The notes under the pieces: generated by a model
Told to the model about the DNA's origin: nothing
Database searches by the model: none
What the model saw: only the letters and a program-made list of their open reading frames with translations
In this document: positions 25,118-34,884 of the stretch, piece by piece
Layout of the letters: every line of letters starts with the position of its first letter
Numbering within the stretch: the stretch's first letter is position 1
Assembly (NCBI GenBank): GCA_017467605.1
Contig: JAFUSQ010000014.1
Location: forward strand, 1-61,102
Length of the DNA stretch: 61,102 nt
Origin: a bacterium
Lineage (GTDB): Bacteria > Cyanobacteriota > Vampirovibrionia > Gastranaerophilales > Gastranaerophilaceae
Direction: 5' to 3'
Program-made: the position numbers and the translations under genes

Positions 25118-26218
25118 TTAGCCGTTGTAACCGCCGGTACCATGGTAGATACCTCTCATCATTTGTTCTAATTCAGATTTGTTATCAGAATAAGAAACAG
25201 CAACTTCCTGAGATATTTTTCCTTCCGTAAACAATCTGTACAAAGACATATTCATTGTAGTCATATTATTGAATGAACCTTTTTTAACAAGTTCATATAT
25301 TTGTTCAAGTTCATCTTTTTGAATAAAGTCTTTTACAGTTGGGGTTACGACAAGCACTTCTGCAGCCGGAACACGAGTTCCGCCTTCCTGAGTCGGTACA
25401 AGTTTTTGTGAAATTGTACCGCGCAGTGTGTTTGCAATCTGGTCTCTTACAAACGGTCTTTCGCCCGGCTCAAACAAGTTGATGATTCTTGATACCGTTT
25501 GAATTGCATCATTCGTGTGGATTGTTGATACGACAAGGTGCCCTGTTTCAGCAGCTTTCAGAGCTGATTCAACAGTTTCTCTGTCTCTGATTTCACCGAT
25601 AAATATAACATCAGGGTCTTGTCTTAATGCATATTTTACACCGTCTGAGAACGACGGAGTATCAATAAGCAATTGCCTTTGAGAAACAATTGATTTTTTA
25701 TTTGAAAAAATAAATTCAACCGGATCTTCAATTGTAACAATATGTTTTGAAGCCGTAGCATTAATAAAATCAATCAAAGATGCTATAGTTGTTGATTTTC
25801 CTGAACCGGTAGGCCCGGTAACAAGAACAAGACCGTTATTAAATGCCGCAAATTCTTCCAAAGTAGTCGGCAATTCCAACTCTTTGAAGTTCTTAATATA
25901 GTAAGGAATAGCACGAATTACCATTGCGGTTTTACCGAGTTGACGGCTCATATTAACACGAAATCTGGAACAACCAGGAATTTCATATGAAAAGTCAATA
26001 TCAAAAAATCTTGTAATTCTGTCTTTTAAGTGAGTCGGCGCAACTGTTCTTATGACAAATTCGATATCTTCACTTGTCAAAGGAGGAAGATTGATTCTCA
26101 TAATTTGACCTGAAACTCTGATTGCAGGTCTTTCACCTTCACAAATGTGCGCATCAGATGCTCCAACAGATACAGCCTGTCTTAGGAAATCCTCTATATA
26201 AAAATCATTACTGCTCAT
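25118..26218 (-). CDS. pilT: Twitching-motility retraction ATPase PilT
   Basis: Hexameric cytoplasmic ATPase that depolymerises type IV pili. Walker A is GPTGSGKST (135-143), the Asp box is ALRQDPDVIFIGEIRD and the His box STIHTNDAIQTVSRI. The N-terminal PAS-like region ASDAHICEGERPAIRVSG is typical of PilT/PilB. Length 366 is normal. I do not see the AIRNLIRE motif of classical PilT at the C-terminus, which instead ends in a glycine-rich tail, so a PilT2/PilU-like function is possible. It gives the pilins in this window a plausible machine. Confidence 0.92.
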   Translation of the reverse strand: MSSNDFYIEDFLRQAVSVGASDAHICEGERPAIRVSGQIMRINLPPLTSEDIEFVIRTVAPTHLKDRITRFFDIDFSYEIPGCSRFRVNMSRQLGKTAMVIRAIPYYIKNFKELELPTTLEEFAAFNNGLVLVTGPTGSGKSTTIASLIDFINATASKHIVTIEDPVEFIFSNKKSIVSQRQLLIDTPSFSDGVKYALRQDPDVIFIGEIRDRETVESALKAAETGHLVVSTIHTNDAIQTVSRIINLFEPGERPFVRDQIANTLRGTISQKLVPTQEGGTRVPAAEVLVVTPTVKDFIQKDELEQIYELVKKGSFNNMTTMNMSLYRLFTEGKISQEVAVSYSDNKSELEQMMRGIYHGTGGYNG

Positions 26219-26309
26219 AAATACTCTTCCTTACTATAATATTAACTATATCATAACTTTTAGTTTTGCACAATACATATTGATATGGTATCATTCATAT
26301 GTTGGAATT

Positions 26310-28706
26310 ATGTTAACTTTTGAAAGTTTAAGGGATATCGCACAAAATAAAAATTTTATAATGTTTGTTGCCTCAATGACTTTTATGTGCGGTATATTAG
26401 CTTGTTTTTACGGACAAGGAATTTTAATCTGCTCAATTTTTACAATTCTAATGCTGATTTTATTAAATATAAAATTGTTGGATATAAGAAAAATTCTGAT
26501 TCTAACCCTAATTTTTTACTTTGGATTTTTCTTAACATTTTTTAAAATTAAAAATTATGACAACCTGCTTCAGTTAGCTCCGGCAAATGTAAAAATTGAA
26601 GGAAGAATTGTAAGCATTCCGGAAATAAAAGAAAATTCAAAGATAAAATTTTTTCTTCAAACAGACAAAGTAGATAATAGCGATTTTAAAGCAAAAACTT
26701 TAGTTACGGTCTCTAAAATCGACAATACAAATTTACATCTGAATATTGGAGAAAAAATATCCGTTAACGGAAGATTAACAAAGCCTTTTTCTTCTACTAA
26801 TCCTTCGCAGTTTGATTATAGCGCATATTTGAGAAATTTTAACACCTTTACTACTTTTTATGCCGAAGCGAATAATGTAGAAATATTAAAAGATATTCCT
26901 AATTTGAAATGGAAATTTCTACAAACACTAAACAATACTCGCAACAGAATATTAAAAATCCATTCAAAATACCTAAAAAGTCCTAATTTGGAAATATTGG
27001 GCGGTATAGTTTTTGGTGATGATGCTGTTTCTCCACCCGAATACATTAAAACATCATTTATAAATTCAGGTTTATTGCATATTTTAGCTGCCTCAGGTAT
27101 GAATGTTGCTTTTATATATTCTTTTTGGTTTTTTATTTTAAGATTTTTTGGAATTCCGTTTAAACCCAGAGTAATTTCAGGTATGTTTATCGTAATTTTG
27201 TACACTCTTATGACAGGATTAGGTCCTTCTGTTATCAGAGCTGCGTTAATGCTTTTATTCGTACTGGCCGGTAAACTTATAGACAGAGATGCTCACAGTG
27301 TTTCTCTATTGTCATTGGTTGCAGTAATTATGCTGATTTATAATCCTGCTTATATAAATGATGTAAGTTTCCAACTTTCATTTCTTGTTACCTTCGGCCT
27401 TTTGACAACGGCAAATATAATTTCTCAAAAACTTCCAAAAGTCCCAAATTGGTTAAAAGCAGTATTTATAATTCCGATTGTTGCACAAATTTGGGTAGCT
27501 CCAATTCAAATGTTTTATTTCAATACTTTTAGTTTGTATTCTGTTTTTGCAAATATATCAACTGTAAGTTTGTTAAGTGTTATCAGCTTTGGAGGTTTTG
27601 TAAGCTCAGTAATTTCAATATTTCAACCTGCTGCGGAATTTACATGCAAATATTTTGATTTTATTTTGAATTACTTACTTAACATTCTCGTATTTATATC
27701 AGATTACTTTGCAAATTTAAAATATTGTCTTGTTCAAACAACCCACCCAAATATATTTCAACTTATTTTATACTACATAATGCTTCTTAGTGTGACTTTC
27801 TTTATCAAATTTGACAAATATAAGAACGCTTTTACTACCACACTTGTTATATCTCTAATATTATTCTGCACGACTGTCAGACCAATTTCACACAATCTGG
27901 AAATTATAGCATTTGATGTCCAAAATGCAGATTCTTTTCTCATCAAAACACCTGAAAATAAATATTTTATGATAGATACCGGCAAAGCTCCATATGACAG
28001 CGGAAATTCTCAAGCAAAAATTATTATGCTTAAATATCTTAAAGACAGAGGGATTAAAAATCTCGAAGGGGTTATTGTCACTCACTTTGATAACGACCAC
28101 TCAGGCGGAACTCCTGATATAATTTCTTCTACAAAAACAAAAACTTTATATTTGAATTCAACAGATGCACAAACTCAAACTTCTAAAAATATTTTCAAAA
28201 CAATAAAGGAAATCGGACAAGATTATAAAATTGCTACGAATAATCAAGAAATATATTCCGAAAAAGATTTAAAAATTAAAACGTTCAAAGCAGAGATTAA
28301 AGGTAAAGATGCAAGTAACGGCTGCTCAATTATAACTTTATTGAGCTATAAAAATTTTGATATGCTTTTTATGGGTGATGCTGGAATTGAGTCATTTAAT
28401 TATGTTAAATCAGGAATTCCGCACAATATCGAAGTTCTAAAAGTCGGTCATCATGGCGGACCGCATGTTGTTGATGATGAAATGCTCAATCATTTGGATA
28501 ATAAAATTTCACTTATTTCAACCGGTGTAAACTATTTCGGACATCCAAATAAAGGAACTCTTGATGTTCTCAGAAATACGGAAATCCTGCGTACAGATTT
28601 GCTGAATTCAATCAAAATTTCAACTGACGGGCAGAATTACAAAATTTATTCATATGATACCCATTCGAAAAATTATGAATTTAGGGGTAAATATTTATCA
28701 GAATAG
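26310..28706 (+). CDS. comEC: ComEC/Rec2 family DNA-uptake channel
   Basis: About 798 aa from the ATG at 26310; an in-frame TTG 30 bases upstream is less likely. Inner-membrane channel through which one DNA strand enters in natural transformation. Several N-terminal membrane segments come first, then an OB-like ComEC_N domain, then the competence domain GLLHILAASGMNVAFI with many helices. The C-terminal metallo-beta-lactamase-like domain has the metal motif THFDNDHSGG (about 585-594) and VGHHGG. It is divergent from pilT. Confidence 0.93.
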   Translation: MLTFESLRDIAQNKNFIMFVASMTFMCGILACFYGQGILICSIFTILMLILLNIKLLDIRKILILTLIFYFGFFLTFFKIKNYDNLLQLAPANVKIEGRIVSIPEIKENSKIKFFLQTDKVDNSDFKAKTLVTVSKIDNTNLHLNIGEKISVNGRLTKPFSSTNPSQFDYSAYLRNFNTFTTFYAEANNVEILKDIPNLKWKFLQTLNNTRNRILKIHSKYLKSPNLEILGGIVFGDDAVSPPEYIKTSFINSGLLHILAASGMNVAFIYSFWFFILRFFGIPFKPRVISGMFIVILYTLMTGLGPSVIRAALMLLFVLAGKLIDRDAHSVSLLSLVAVIMLIYNPAYINDVSFQLSFLVTFGLLTTANIISQKLPKVPNWLKAVFIIPIVAQIWVAPIQMFYFNTFSLYSVFANISTVSLLSVISFGGFVSSVISIFQPAAEFTCKYFDFILNYLLNILVFISDYFANLKYCLVQTTHPNIFQLILYYIMLLSVTFFIKFDKYKNAFTTTLVISLILFCTTVRPISHNLEIIAFDVQNADSFLIKTPENKYFMIDTGKAPYDSGNSQAKIIMLKYLKDRGIKNLEGVIVTHFDNDHSGGTPDIISSTKTKTLYLNSTDAQTQTSKNIFKTIKEIGQDYKIATNNQEIYSEKDLKIKTFKAEIKGKDASNGCSIITLLSYKNFDMLFMGDAGIESFNYVKSGIPHNIEVLKVGHHGGPHVVDDEMLNHLDNKISLISTGVNYFGHPNKGTLDVLRNTEILRTDLLNSIKISTDGQNYKIYSYDTHSKNYEFRGKYLSE

Positions 28707-28782
28707 TTATTGTTAAGAAATGTAAAGTCATTATTATGATTGAATTTCAGCGGTGAGAAAATTTTATATTTACCCCCGGGGG

Positions 28783-28810
28783 TTGAAATTTTAAATTTTT
28801 GTAATATAAT
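28783..28810 (+). promoter_or_regulatory. Promoter of the lytic transglycosylase gene
   Basis: TTGAAA (28783-28788), a 16-base spacer and TATAAT (28805-28810). A perfect 12-base palindrome ACCCCCGGGGGT lies immediately upstream, either end-of-transcription for comEC or a binding site. The leader is about 95 bases long. Confidence 0.5.
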
Positions 28811-28910
28811 GAGTGTATAAAATACATTCAATAAGGACGAAATCTTATAAAAAAGTAGGAGACAAAGTAGTTCTTGGAGAATTTTCAATTTACAACTAGA
28901 GGATTACATT

Positions 28911-29561
28911 TTGAAAAAATTATTACTATTCACTATTGCACTAGTGTTCATATGTTGTGCACCTGTGCAGGCAGCCAATGTAAGTCAGGTAAAGGCGGCG
29001 ATAGTAAAACATTCTATCGAAATGGGCGTAGATCCGGCAATCATGCTAAGTATCGCCAAATCAGAATCAGGATTTAGACAGGAAGCAAGAAGCCCGAGAG
29101 GAGCAGTAGGTGTTTTCCAATTAATGCCTTCTACTGCAAGAAGAATGGGACTAAACCCTTATACGCTCGAAGGAAACGTCAAGGGCGGGGTTATGTACTA
29201 TAAATCAATGTACAAAATGTTCGGTTCTATGGAATTAGCTTTAGCCGCATACAATGCGGGCCCGGGTAATGTAAAAAAATATCGTGCAGTTCCTCCGTTT
29301 AGAGAAACCAAAAGATATGTTACTCGAATTATGGCTGATTACAATCATTTGAAAGCTCACCCTGATCCGGCAATAGCTGCAGTAAAAAATGGTACGGTTA
29401 TTACATCAATAAACGGTACATCTAAGGTTATAGCACAAACTCCCGGTAAACCTGCACCGTTGCCGATGGTTAAAATTGAACAGGCTCGCAATCTTAATAT
29501 GGAATTGATTAAAGAAATTCCAATGGAAGTTGAAGTTAAATCTCAATCTGTTGCAATTTAG
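28911..29561 (+). CDS. Secreted lytic transglycosylase (SLT domain)
   Basis: A 216-aa protein with a signal peptide (KKLLLFTIALVFICCAPVQA, cleavage near residue 21). The Slt70-type domain has catalytic Glu52 in AKSESGFRQEA, GVFQLMPSTA and AYNAGPGNVKKY. It cleaves peptidoglycan glycan strands in the periplasm. The start is a TTG at 28911 with AGAGGA eight bases upstream. The ~75-residue tail after the SLT domain is not recognised. Single gene with its own promoter and terminator. Confidence 0.9.
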   Translation: MKKLLLFTIALVFICCAPVQAANVSQVKAAIVKHSIEMGVDPAIMLSIAKSESGFRQEARSPRGAVGVFQLMPSTARRMGLNPYTLEGNVKGGVMYYKSMYKMFGSMELALAAYNAGPGNVKKYRAVPPFRETKRYVTRIMADYNHLKAHPDPAIAAVKNGTVITSINGTSKVIAQTPGKPAPLPMVKIEQARNLNMELIKEIPMEVEVKSQSVAI

Positions 29562-29579
29562 AAATATTACAAAAAAATA

Positions 29580-29617
29580 AAATCAGTTCTGCAAATTTAG
29601 CAGGGCTGATTTTTTAT
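29580..29617 (+). terminator. Terminator after the lytic transglycosylase
   Basis: AATCAGTTCTGC pairs with GCAGGGCTGATT (12 bp, two G-T pairs) and is followed by TTTTTT. Confidence 0.75.
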
Positions 29618-29678
29618 TAAACTTTTTTATGAAAATATGATATCATATTATTGTTAACAAAATCGGAGAATGATAATT

Positions 29679-30842
29679 ATGGAATTAAAGAATTTAAGAA
29701 AAGAAAATGAACTTGTAGATTTGTTTTGTACAATGGCTGAAATCCCCTCACCTTCTTTACATGAAGAAAAAGTAATAGATTGGATTTGTGATTATTGCCA
29801 AAAAAATAACCTCCAATGTGAAACAGACAATTATAAGAATATTTATATAACTGTTCCTGCAACTGATGAAACAAAAGAACCGATTTTGTTATCATCACAT
29901 CTTGATGTTATTGGAGATGATTCTCCAGTTGAAACTTATCTTGACGGAGATTTAATTAAAGCAAAAGGAAGAACTCTCGGTGCTGATGATAAAGCAGGGG
30001 TTGCAAATGCTTTATATTTTGCAAAAGAACTTGTTAAAAGACCTGATTTTAAACATGGAGGTCTGGAAGTTCATTTTACAAGAGATGAAGAAAGCGGAAT
30101 GACAGGGATTAAGAATACTGATTTTTCAAAAATTAATTCAAAATATGTATTGGTTCTGGATAGTGATGCTTTAGGTCAATGTCTCGTTGCCGGGGCAAGC
30201 TACGTTAAGGTTGATTTAAAAATTAATGCTCCAAAAGGCGGTCATTCAGGAAATGATATTGGTGATAATACCAGAGAAAATGCCGCAAAACTTATTGCAG
30301 ATTTAGTTTCTGATATGCCTCAGGGAGTTTATTATATGGAAAATGGCAAAGTAGTAACTTCATGCAATATCGGCGGAATTACTTCAGGAGATTTAGAAGT
30401 TACAAATGTTATAAATACTGATGCTCATGCGACATATTCAATCAGAAGTTCAAACAAAGAAAAAGAAAACGAACTTATTCAAACAATGAAAGAAACAGTT
30501 GAAGCCTTTAATCAGCAATATCAAGGGATTGCGACTGCGGTGATAGAATTTCACGAAAAAATGCCTATGTTTGAAAAAAACGAAGATGAATATATGCCGA
30601 TTTTGTTTGAAACAGCAGCTAAAAAGGTTGGACTTGAACCTGAAATATCAACATTCCATGCCGGTGCAGAAACCCATATTTACGCAAACAAAACAAACGC
30701 AAAAGGTGAAAAGTTCTCACCATACTTAATCGGACTTGCGACTGTTTGTAATATGCATTCGGCACGTGAATACGTTGATTATAAAACCATGCTTAAAGGT
30801 CAAGAACTTCTATCAGAACTCTTTGATGCGTATAACAAATAA
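29679..30842 (+). CDS. M20-family peptidase (PepT-like)
   Basis: About 387 aa from the ATG at 29679, ten bases after GGAG; the ATG at 29670 is too close to it. Cytoplasmic di-zinc aminopeptidase of the tripeptidase-like M20 branch. The metal ligands are readable in SSHLDVIGDD, GADDKAG, RDEESGMTG and D-S-D-A; the dimerisation lid sits in the middle; and the final ligand is His in NMHSAREYV. Substrate (tripeptides or related) is inferred from the family; it could also be YqjE-like. Confidence 0.83.
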   Translation: MELKNLRKENELVDLFCTMAEIPSPSLHEEKVIDWICDYCQKNNLQCETDNYKNIYITVPATDETKEPILLSSHLDVIGDDSPVETYLDGDLIKAKGRTLGADDKAGVANALYFAKELVKRPDFKHGGLEVHFTRDEESGMTGIKNTDFSKINSKYVLVLDSDALGQCLVAGASYVKVDLKINAPKGGHSGNDIGDNTRENAAKLIADLVSDMPQGVYYMENGKVVTSCNIGGITSGDLEVTNVINTDAHATYSIRSSNKEKENELIQTMKETVEAFNQQYQGIATAVIEFHEKMPMFEKNEDEYMPILFETAAKKVGLEPEISTFHAGAETHIYANKTNAKGEKFSPYLIGLATVCNMHSAREYVDYKTMLKGQELLSELFDAYNK

Positions 30843-30955
30843 TTTTTAACATAATATCATTCAGAAAGTGAAAATTATAATACTGTACTCTCCCCCCAAG
30901 GGAGAGAAAAATTTTTCCCGGCGAACAAATAAGGAGTATTAAAACACTCCCTTAT

Positions 30956-31285
30956 CTACTCATCAAATACAAAAAATCTTATCATTTTATGTATTTTTTC
31001 GAGTTTTTTCGAATCGTTTTTGGCAATTTCAATGTATTTATTTATATCTGTAACAAGCTCTTTTGAGGATTTAATATGGTCATTTGCAAATAATTGTTCA
31101 GTTGTAACATTGAGAGCTTTTAATATTTTTTCAAGAGTATCTGCTTTTACAAAGCTTGAGCCCACTTCTATTCTACTAAGATTTCTTGGATCAATTTCAA
31201 TTATTTCAGCAAGCTGCTCCTGCGTTAATCCTTTATTTTTTCTTAAACGCTTTAATTTTTCTCCAAATGACTTCTTAAAATCCAT
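30956..31285 (-). CDS. XRE-family regulator divergent from a lineage-specific gene
   Basis: 109 aa: HTH GEKLKRLRKNKGLTQEQLAEIIEIDPRNLSRIEVG and a helical C-terminal tail after LFANDHI. It belongs to the same subfamily as 19802, 36723 and 55142. Here the divergent partner (31492) is not a pilin. The intergenic region has an 8-bp dyad CTATATTT (31381-31388) / AAATATAG (31416-31423). Confidence 0.75.
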   Translation of the reverse strand: MDFKKSFGEKLKRLRKNKGLTQEQLAEIIEIDPRNLSRIEVGSSFVKADTLEKILKALNVTTEQLFANDHIKSSKELVTDINKYIEIAKNDSKKLEKIHKMIRFFVFDE

Positions 31286-31491
31286 AAATTATCCTTATTC
31301 ACAGATTGAATTTTTATCAAAAATCTATGTCCAATATCATAATATATTAACTTTTATGAAGCTTAAACGGCAATGTATATCTATATTTTAATATTTTTCT
31401 ACGTTAAACATTAATAAATATAGCAATTTAGATAGATAAAAATTTTTTATATAAATGTGAAGTTTAAAAATAAACACGAAAGGAGATTATG

Positions 31492-32196
31492 ATGTTTGAT
31501 TATGGCGTAAGTTTTCAAGGTGGAATGACACCGCCTAAAGGAGATCCGGAAACCGTTGCAATGCAGTATGCACGACAAAACGGTATATCATTGGAGCAAG
31601 CAAGAGATGAACTGCGTGCAAAATACGGAGATCCTCAACCACCTCAAATGGGAATGAATAATGGTTTATTAGCTCCTGCAAAACAACCTCAACTGCCTCA
31701 AGGTGCAAAAGAAATTACAGGAAACGAAATTCCTGCAGATCCGGCACAATTAGAACAGTATATTAAAGATGGTGCTAAAAAAGCAGGCTGCAGTGAGCAA
31801 GAATTTGCACAAATGATTGGATTACCCCGGCGTAATCAACGCAGATTACAATCAGAAGTCCGCGATGATTTTGTTAATGATTACTTAGCAAATAATCCGC
31901 AGGCAACAAAAAAGGAAGCGAAACATTCTTTCTATCAACAGTTCCCGACGACTCGAAAACAAGCAAAAGCTTGGATAAAAGAATATAGATTGCAAACAGG
32001 AGCTTCAAAAAAAGAAGCAAAAATAGCATTTGAAGATACGTTTGGATATAAAGTTCCGTCAAGTAATTTATCAAAGCTTGGTAAAGGTTTAATACTTGCA
32101 CCATTTACTCCATTTCTATTCGCAGCTGGAGCTGCAGATAAAATTTCCGGAGATAATTTAGGAGTAATAAAAGGATTACAAACAATGATGGAATAA
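31492..32196 (+). CDS. Hypothetical protein with repeated K-K-E-A-K motifs
   Basis: About 234 aa; the second ATG (31492) has the better spacing from AGGAG. I do not recognise the family. The N-terminus carries MTPPKGDPETVAMQYARQNG and a helical ARDELRAKYGDPQPP segment. The middle has two related units, NNPQATKKEAKHSFYQQF and QTGASKKEAKIAFEDTFG, about 30 residues apart. A hydrophobic segment occurs near the C-terminus (LILAPFTPFLFAAGAA). No signal peptide. It is paired divergently with the XRE gene at 30956. Confidence 0.6.
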   Translation: MFDYGVSFQGGMTPPKGDPETVAMQYARQNGISLEQARDELRAKYGDPQPPQMGMNNGLLAPAKQPQLPQGAKEITGNEIPADPAQLEQYIKDGAKKAGCSEQEFAQMIGLPRRNQRRLQSEVRDDFVNDYLANNPQATKKEAKHSFYQQFPTTRKQAKAWIKEYRLQTGASKKEAKIAFEDTFGYKVPSSNLSKLGKGLILAPFTPFLFAAGAADKISGDNLGVIKGLQTMME

Positions 32197-32390
32197 TTTG
32201 ACTTGTTCTTGTATATAAGAAAAAAGAAGAAAATTTTTTAACAACTGGATTAAACGTAGGCAAAAAATCTCAAAAATTGTTATTTTTGAGATTTTTTGCA
32301 CACTCTATTCTTAGTTAATCTTTGTTAATATCGCCAAAAATTTTTAGCAATTTTTGTTTATTTTTTCTTTTTATTATAATAGGGAAATAT

Positions 32391-33644
32391 ATGCGAATAT
32401 TAAATACTGCGATAACGCAGGGTAGTAAATTATTTAATTCAAAAGGCTGTCGTCTGTTAAAAAAAATACCGGACATTCCTTTGTCTGAAATGACTGACAT
32501 AATTCTTCCTGAAGGAACTAAAGGTTTGATGTTTGCTAAAATTGAAACAGATTTTGGCAAAGGTTTAACAAAAGTATTTTCATTCTTTGACAAAGATGGT
32601 CGTTTGATTGAAAGGTATATTGATAAGACCTCAAAAGGCAGATTCGAGCGTATACATTCCAAATATAAAGGGCAATTTGACTGGGGCTTTGGCAGAACTA
32701 AAGAATCTGTAAGAACAGTTAATGACGTTCCCGTACAAAATGTAAATTCGAGAAATTATTACGATAAATATGCAAAGGTACTTTATCGTGAAAAATTGGT
32801 CAGAGATATTAATTCAAATGGAAAATCTATTGAGTATCAAACATTTGAAAATTTAGCTCCACATGGTAAACGACAGTACATACAGACAGTAGCAAGAAAA
32901 AACAAACAAAATCAAATATCCTCAACCGAGATTACTACTAATTTTGCGACTCAAAAAGAATTAGATGAAATGCAAAAATTTCCATATCTTTACTATTTGA
33001 ATTATTCAGATGAAGATTTTGTTCATGCTATTTCTCCTTATGCGCAAAAGCTCCAGAAAGTTGAAAATAGAGGTGTAAAAGTTGAAATTAAGGAACTTAA
33101 AGAAGATACTTTAGGAGAAAGCTATGGAGAATTAAAAGAAATTGCTGTTGATGTTACAAAAGGTTCAAGTAAAGGTAAATTAGTTAATACAACAAATCAT
33201 GAATATCGGCATCAATATCAACATATGATTGCTGAAGCTTATGAACAAGAAACTCAGTCTCTAAGTAAAAAAATTGCAGCAAGTATCGAACGTAAAAAAC
33301 AGAAAAGTAAATCTTGGTTTAGGAGAATATTAGATAAATTTATAGCAAAGCCAAGTCCTAAGTATGCTCCATTAAGTCCTCATGAAAAAGAGTTTGCACA
33401 AAAATGTTCAAAAGATTTTAAAAATTATGTATCGCCTGAGGACAATTTTGATGAATACTATAATCAATTTGTAGAAGTAGATGCACGACTTGCGGGGCAA
33501 ATAGCTCAAGATGAATTTGAACTTGGCAAATTGAAAATCGAAAGATTATTCAATAATGCACAATTAGACTTAAAAAATTGGACAAAACAACAAAAGGATA
33601 CTTGTAAATTCTTACGTGATAAAATAAATTCATTGTTTTCATAA
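32391..33644 (+). CDS. Putative zinc metallopeptidase-like protein (HEYRH)
   Basis: About 417 aa from the ATG at 32391. TATAAT at 32375-32380 places the start of transcription almost on that ATG and rules out the upstream in-frame codon. Residues 1-110 are beta-rich, with HSKYKGQFDWGFGRTKESV. A zincin motif HEYRH is at 270-274 (H-E-x-x-H), followed by a basic linker (about 300-320). E362 in VEVDARLAGQ could be the third ligand. No signal peptide. I know no named family for the whole protein, so protease function is inferred from the motif. Confidence 0.55.
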   Translation: MRILNTAITQGSKLFNSKGCRLLKKIPDIPLSEMTDIILPEGTKGLMFAKIETDFGKGLTKVFSFFDKDGRLIERYIDKTSKGRFERIHSKYKGQFDWGFGRTKESVRTVNDVPVQNVNSRNYYDKYAKVLYREKLVRDINSNGKSIEYQTFENLAPHGKRQYIQTVARKNKQNQISSTEITTNFATQKELDEMQKFPYLYYLNYSDEDFVHAISPYAQKLQKVENRGVKVEIKELKEDTLGESYGELKEIAVDVTKGSSKGKLVNTTNHEYRHQYQHMIAEAYEQETQSLSKKIAASIERKKQKSKSWFRRILDKFIAKPSPKYAPLSPHEKEFAQKCSKDFKNYVSPEDNFDEYYNQFVEVDARLAGQIAQDEFELGKLKIERLFNNAQLDLKNWTKQQKDTCKFLRDKINSLFS

Positions 33645-33674
33645 TTTGTGTTATATTTACCCTAGAGGTGAATT

Positions 33675-34511
33675 ATGACAACAATTAAAGTAACAAAAAT
33701 GCAAGGCTGCGGAAATGATTTCGTAATTCTTGATTATGATGAATATAAAAAGACCAATATGCCCATGGATATTTTGGCAAAAAAACTTTGCGACAGAAAT
33801 TTTGGCATAGGTGCAGACGGAATGATTATTCCCGATACAAATCCTAACGGCGAAACTGATATTGCTTGGTATTTTTACAATTCAGACGGAACAACCGCTC
33901 AAATGTGCGGAAATGGTATGAGATGTTTTGCAAAATACGTTTATGATAAAAAACTTGTTAATAATAAACAGTTCAGCGTAAAAACTTTAGCAGGAATTAT
34001 TAAACCCGAAATTCTTGATGATGGAAATATTAAGGTTAATATGGGTATTCCTATTTTGGAAGATGAAAAAATTCCGTTTTGCGGGGATAAGATTGTAAAA
34101 ATCAAAGATAAAACATTTAATATAACCCCTGTTTCAATGGGAAATCCGCATTGTGTAATCTTTACGGACGAAGATACTTTATACCTGGCAAAAAATTACG
34201 GTCCTGATATGGAAAAACACCCGTATTTTCCGGAAAAAACAAATACAGAATTTGCAAAAGTAATTTCAAAAAATGAAGTCGAAATGCGAGTTTATGAACG
34301 AGGCTGCGGGATTACTCTGGCTTGTGGAACGGGTGCGTGTGCAACTGTTGTCGCAGGTGTTTTAAATAACTTAACAGAACAAAAAGTAAAAGTTAATCTT
34401 CTTGGGGGGGCTGTAACCGTTGAATGGCAAGGGAATAAAGAAAATCCAAATAAAAATATTTTCTTGATAGGGCCTGCACAGTATTCATTTACTGCGGATT
34501 ACATGTTGTAA
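33675..34511 (+). CDS. dapF: Diaminopimelate epimerase
   Basis: Cofactor-independent epimerase making meso-DAP for lysine and peptidoglycan. The two active-site cysteines are in MCGNGMRCF and LACGTGACA, and the opening MQGCGNDFVILD is the family signature. Length 278 is normal. AGAGGTG precedes the ATG. lysA (14526) and dapA (59461) are in the same window but in other units. Confidence 0.96.
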   Translation: MTTIKVTKMQGCGNDFVILDYDEYKKTNMPMDILAKKLCDRNFGIGADGMIIPDTNPNGETDIAWYFYNSDGTTAQMCGNGMRCFAKYVYDKKLVNNKQFSVKTLAGIIKPEILDDGNIKVNMGIPILEDEKIPFCGDKIVKIKDKTFNITPVSMGNPHCVIFTDEDTLYLAKNYGPDMEKHPYFPEKTNTEFAKVISKNEVEMRVYERGCGITLACGTGACATVVAGVLNNLTEQKVKVNLLGGAVTVEWQGNKENPNKNIFLIGPAQYSFTADYML

Positions 34512-34576
34512 TAATTTATCTTTTTATGTTAGTATTAAACTACAACACTGGCAAAATAGTAAAAGGAGAAATTTAA

Positions 34577-34876
34577 ATGAAAACTTATGAATTAATGGCT
34601 ATATTCAAACCGAATTTAGACGCAGAAGAAGTTGATAAAATTATTGAAAAAATCAACTCAACTATTACAGAATTTGGCGGAAGCGTTGCTTCTGTAGATA
34701 AAGCAGGAAGAAAGAAACTTGCTTACGAAATCCAAAGCTTCAGAGACGGATTCTTTGCAACAACAATTCTTTCACTACCTGCTGAAAAAGTTGCTGAATT
34801 CAAAAGACAACTTAGATTGAACGAAAACATTTTAAGAACAATGTTTATGGAAGTTTCAGCAAAAGCAACAGTTTAA
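34577..34876 (+). CDS. rpsF: 30S ribosomal protein S6
   Basis: 99 aa with the S6 ferredoxin-like fold: YELMAIFKPNLDAEEVDKII, GRKKLAYEIQSFRDGFF and the RLNENILRTMF strand. It partners S18 in the platform of the small subunit. First gene of rpsF-ssb-rpsR. AAAGGAG precedes the ATG. Confidence 0.95.
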   Translation: MKTYELMAIFKPNLDAEEVDKIIEKINSTITEFGGSVASVDKAGRKKLAYEIQSFRDGFFATTILSLPAEKVAEFKRQLRLNENILRTMFMEVSAKATV

Positions 34877-34884
34877 CCTTTTGT

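Noticed and set aside
28811..28910. c-di-AMP (ydaO-type) riboswitch ahead of the lytic transglycosylase
   Set aside because: Such riboswitches often precede wall hydrolases, but the leader is only about 95 bases and lacks the conserved blocks I would expect.
31492..32196. A ninth pilin
   Set aside because: No prepilin cleavage motif or N-terminal hydrophobic helix; only the regulator arrangement is shared.
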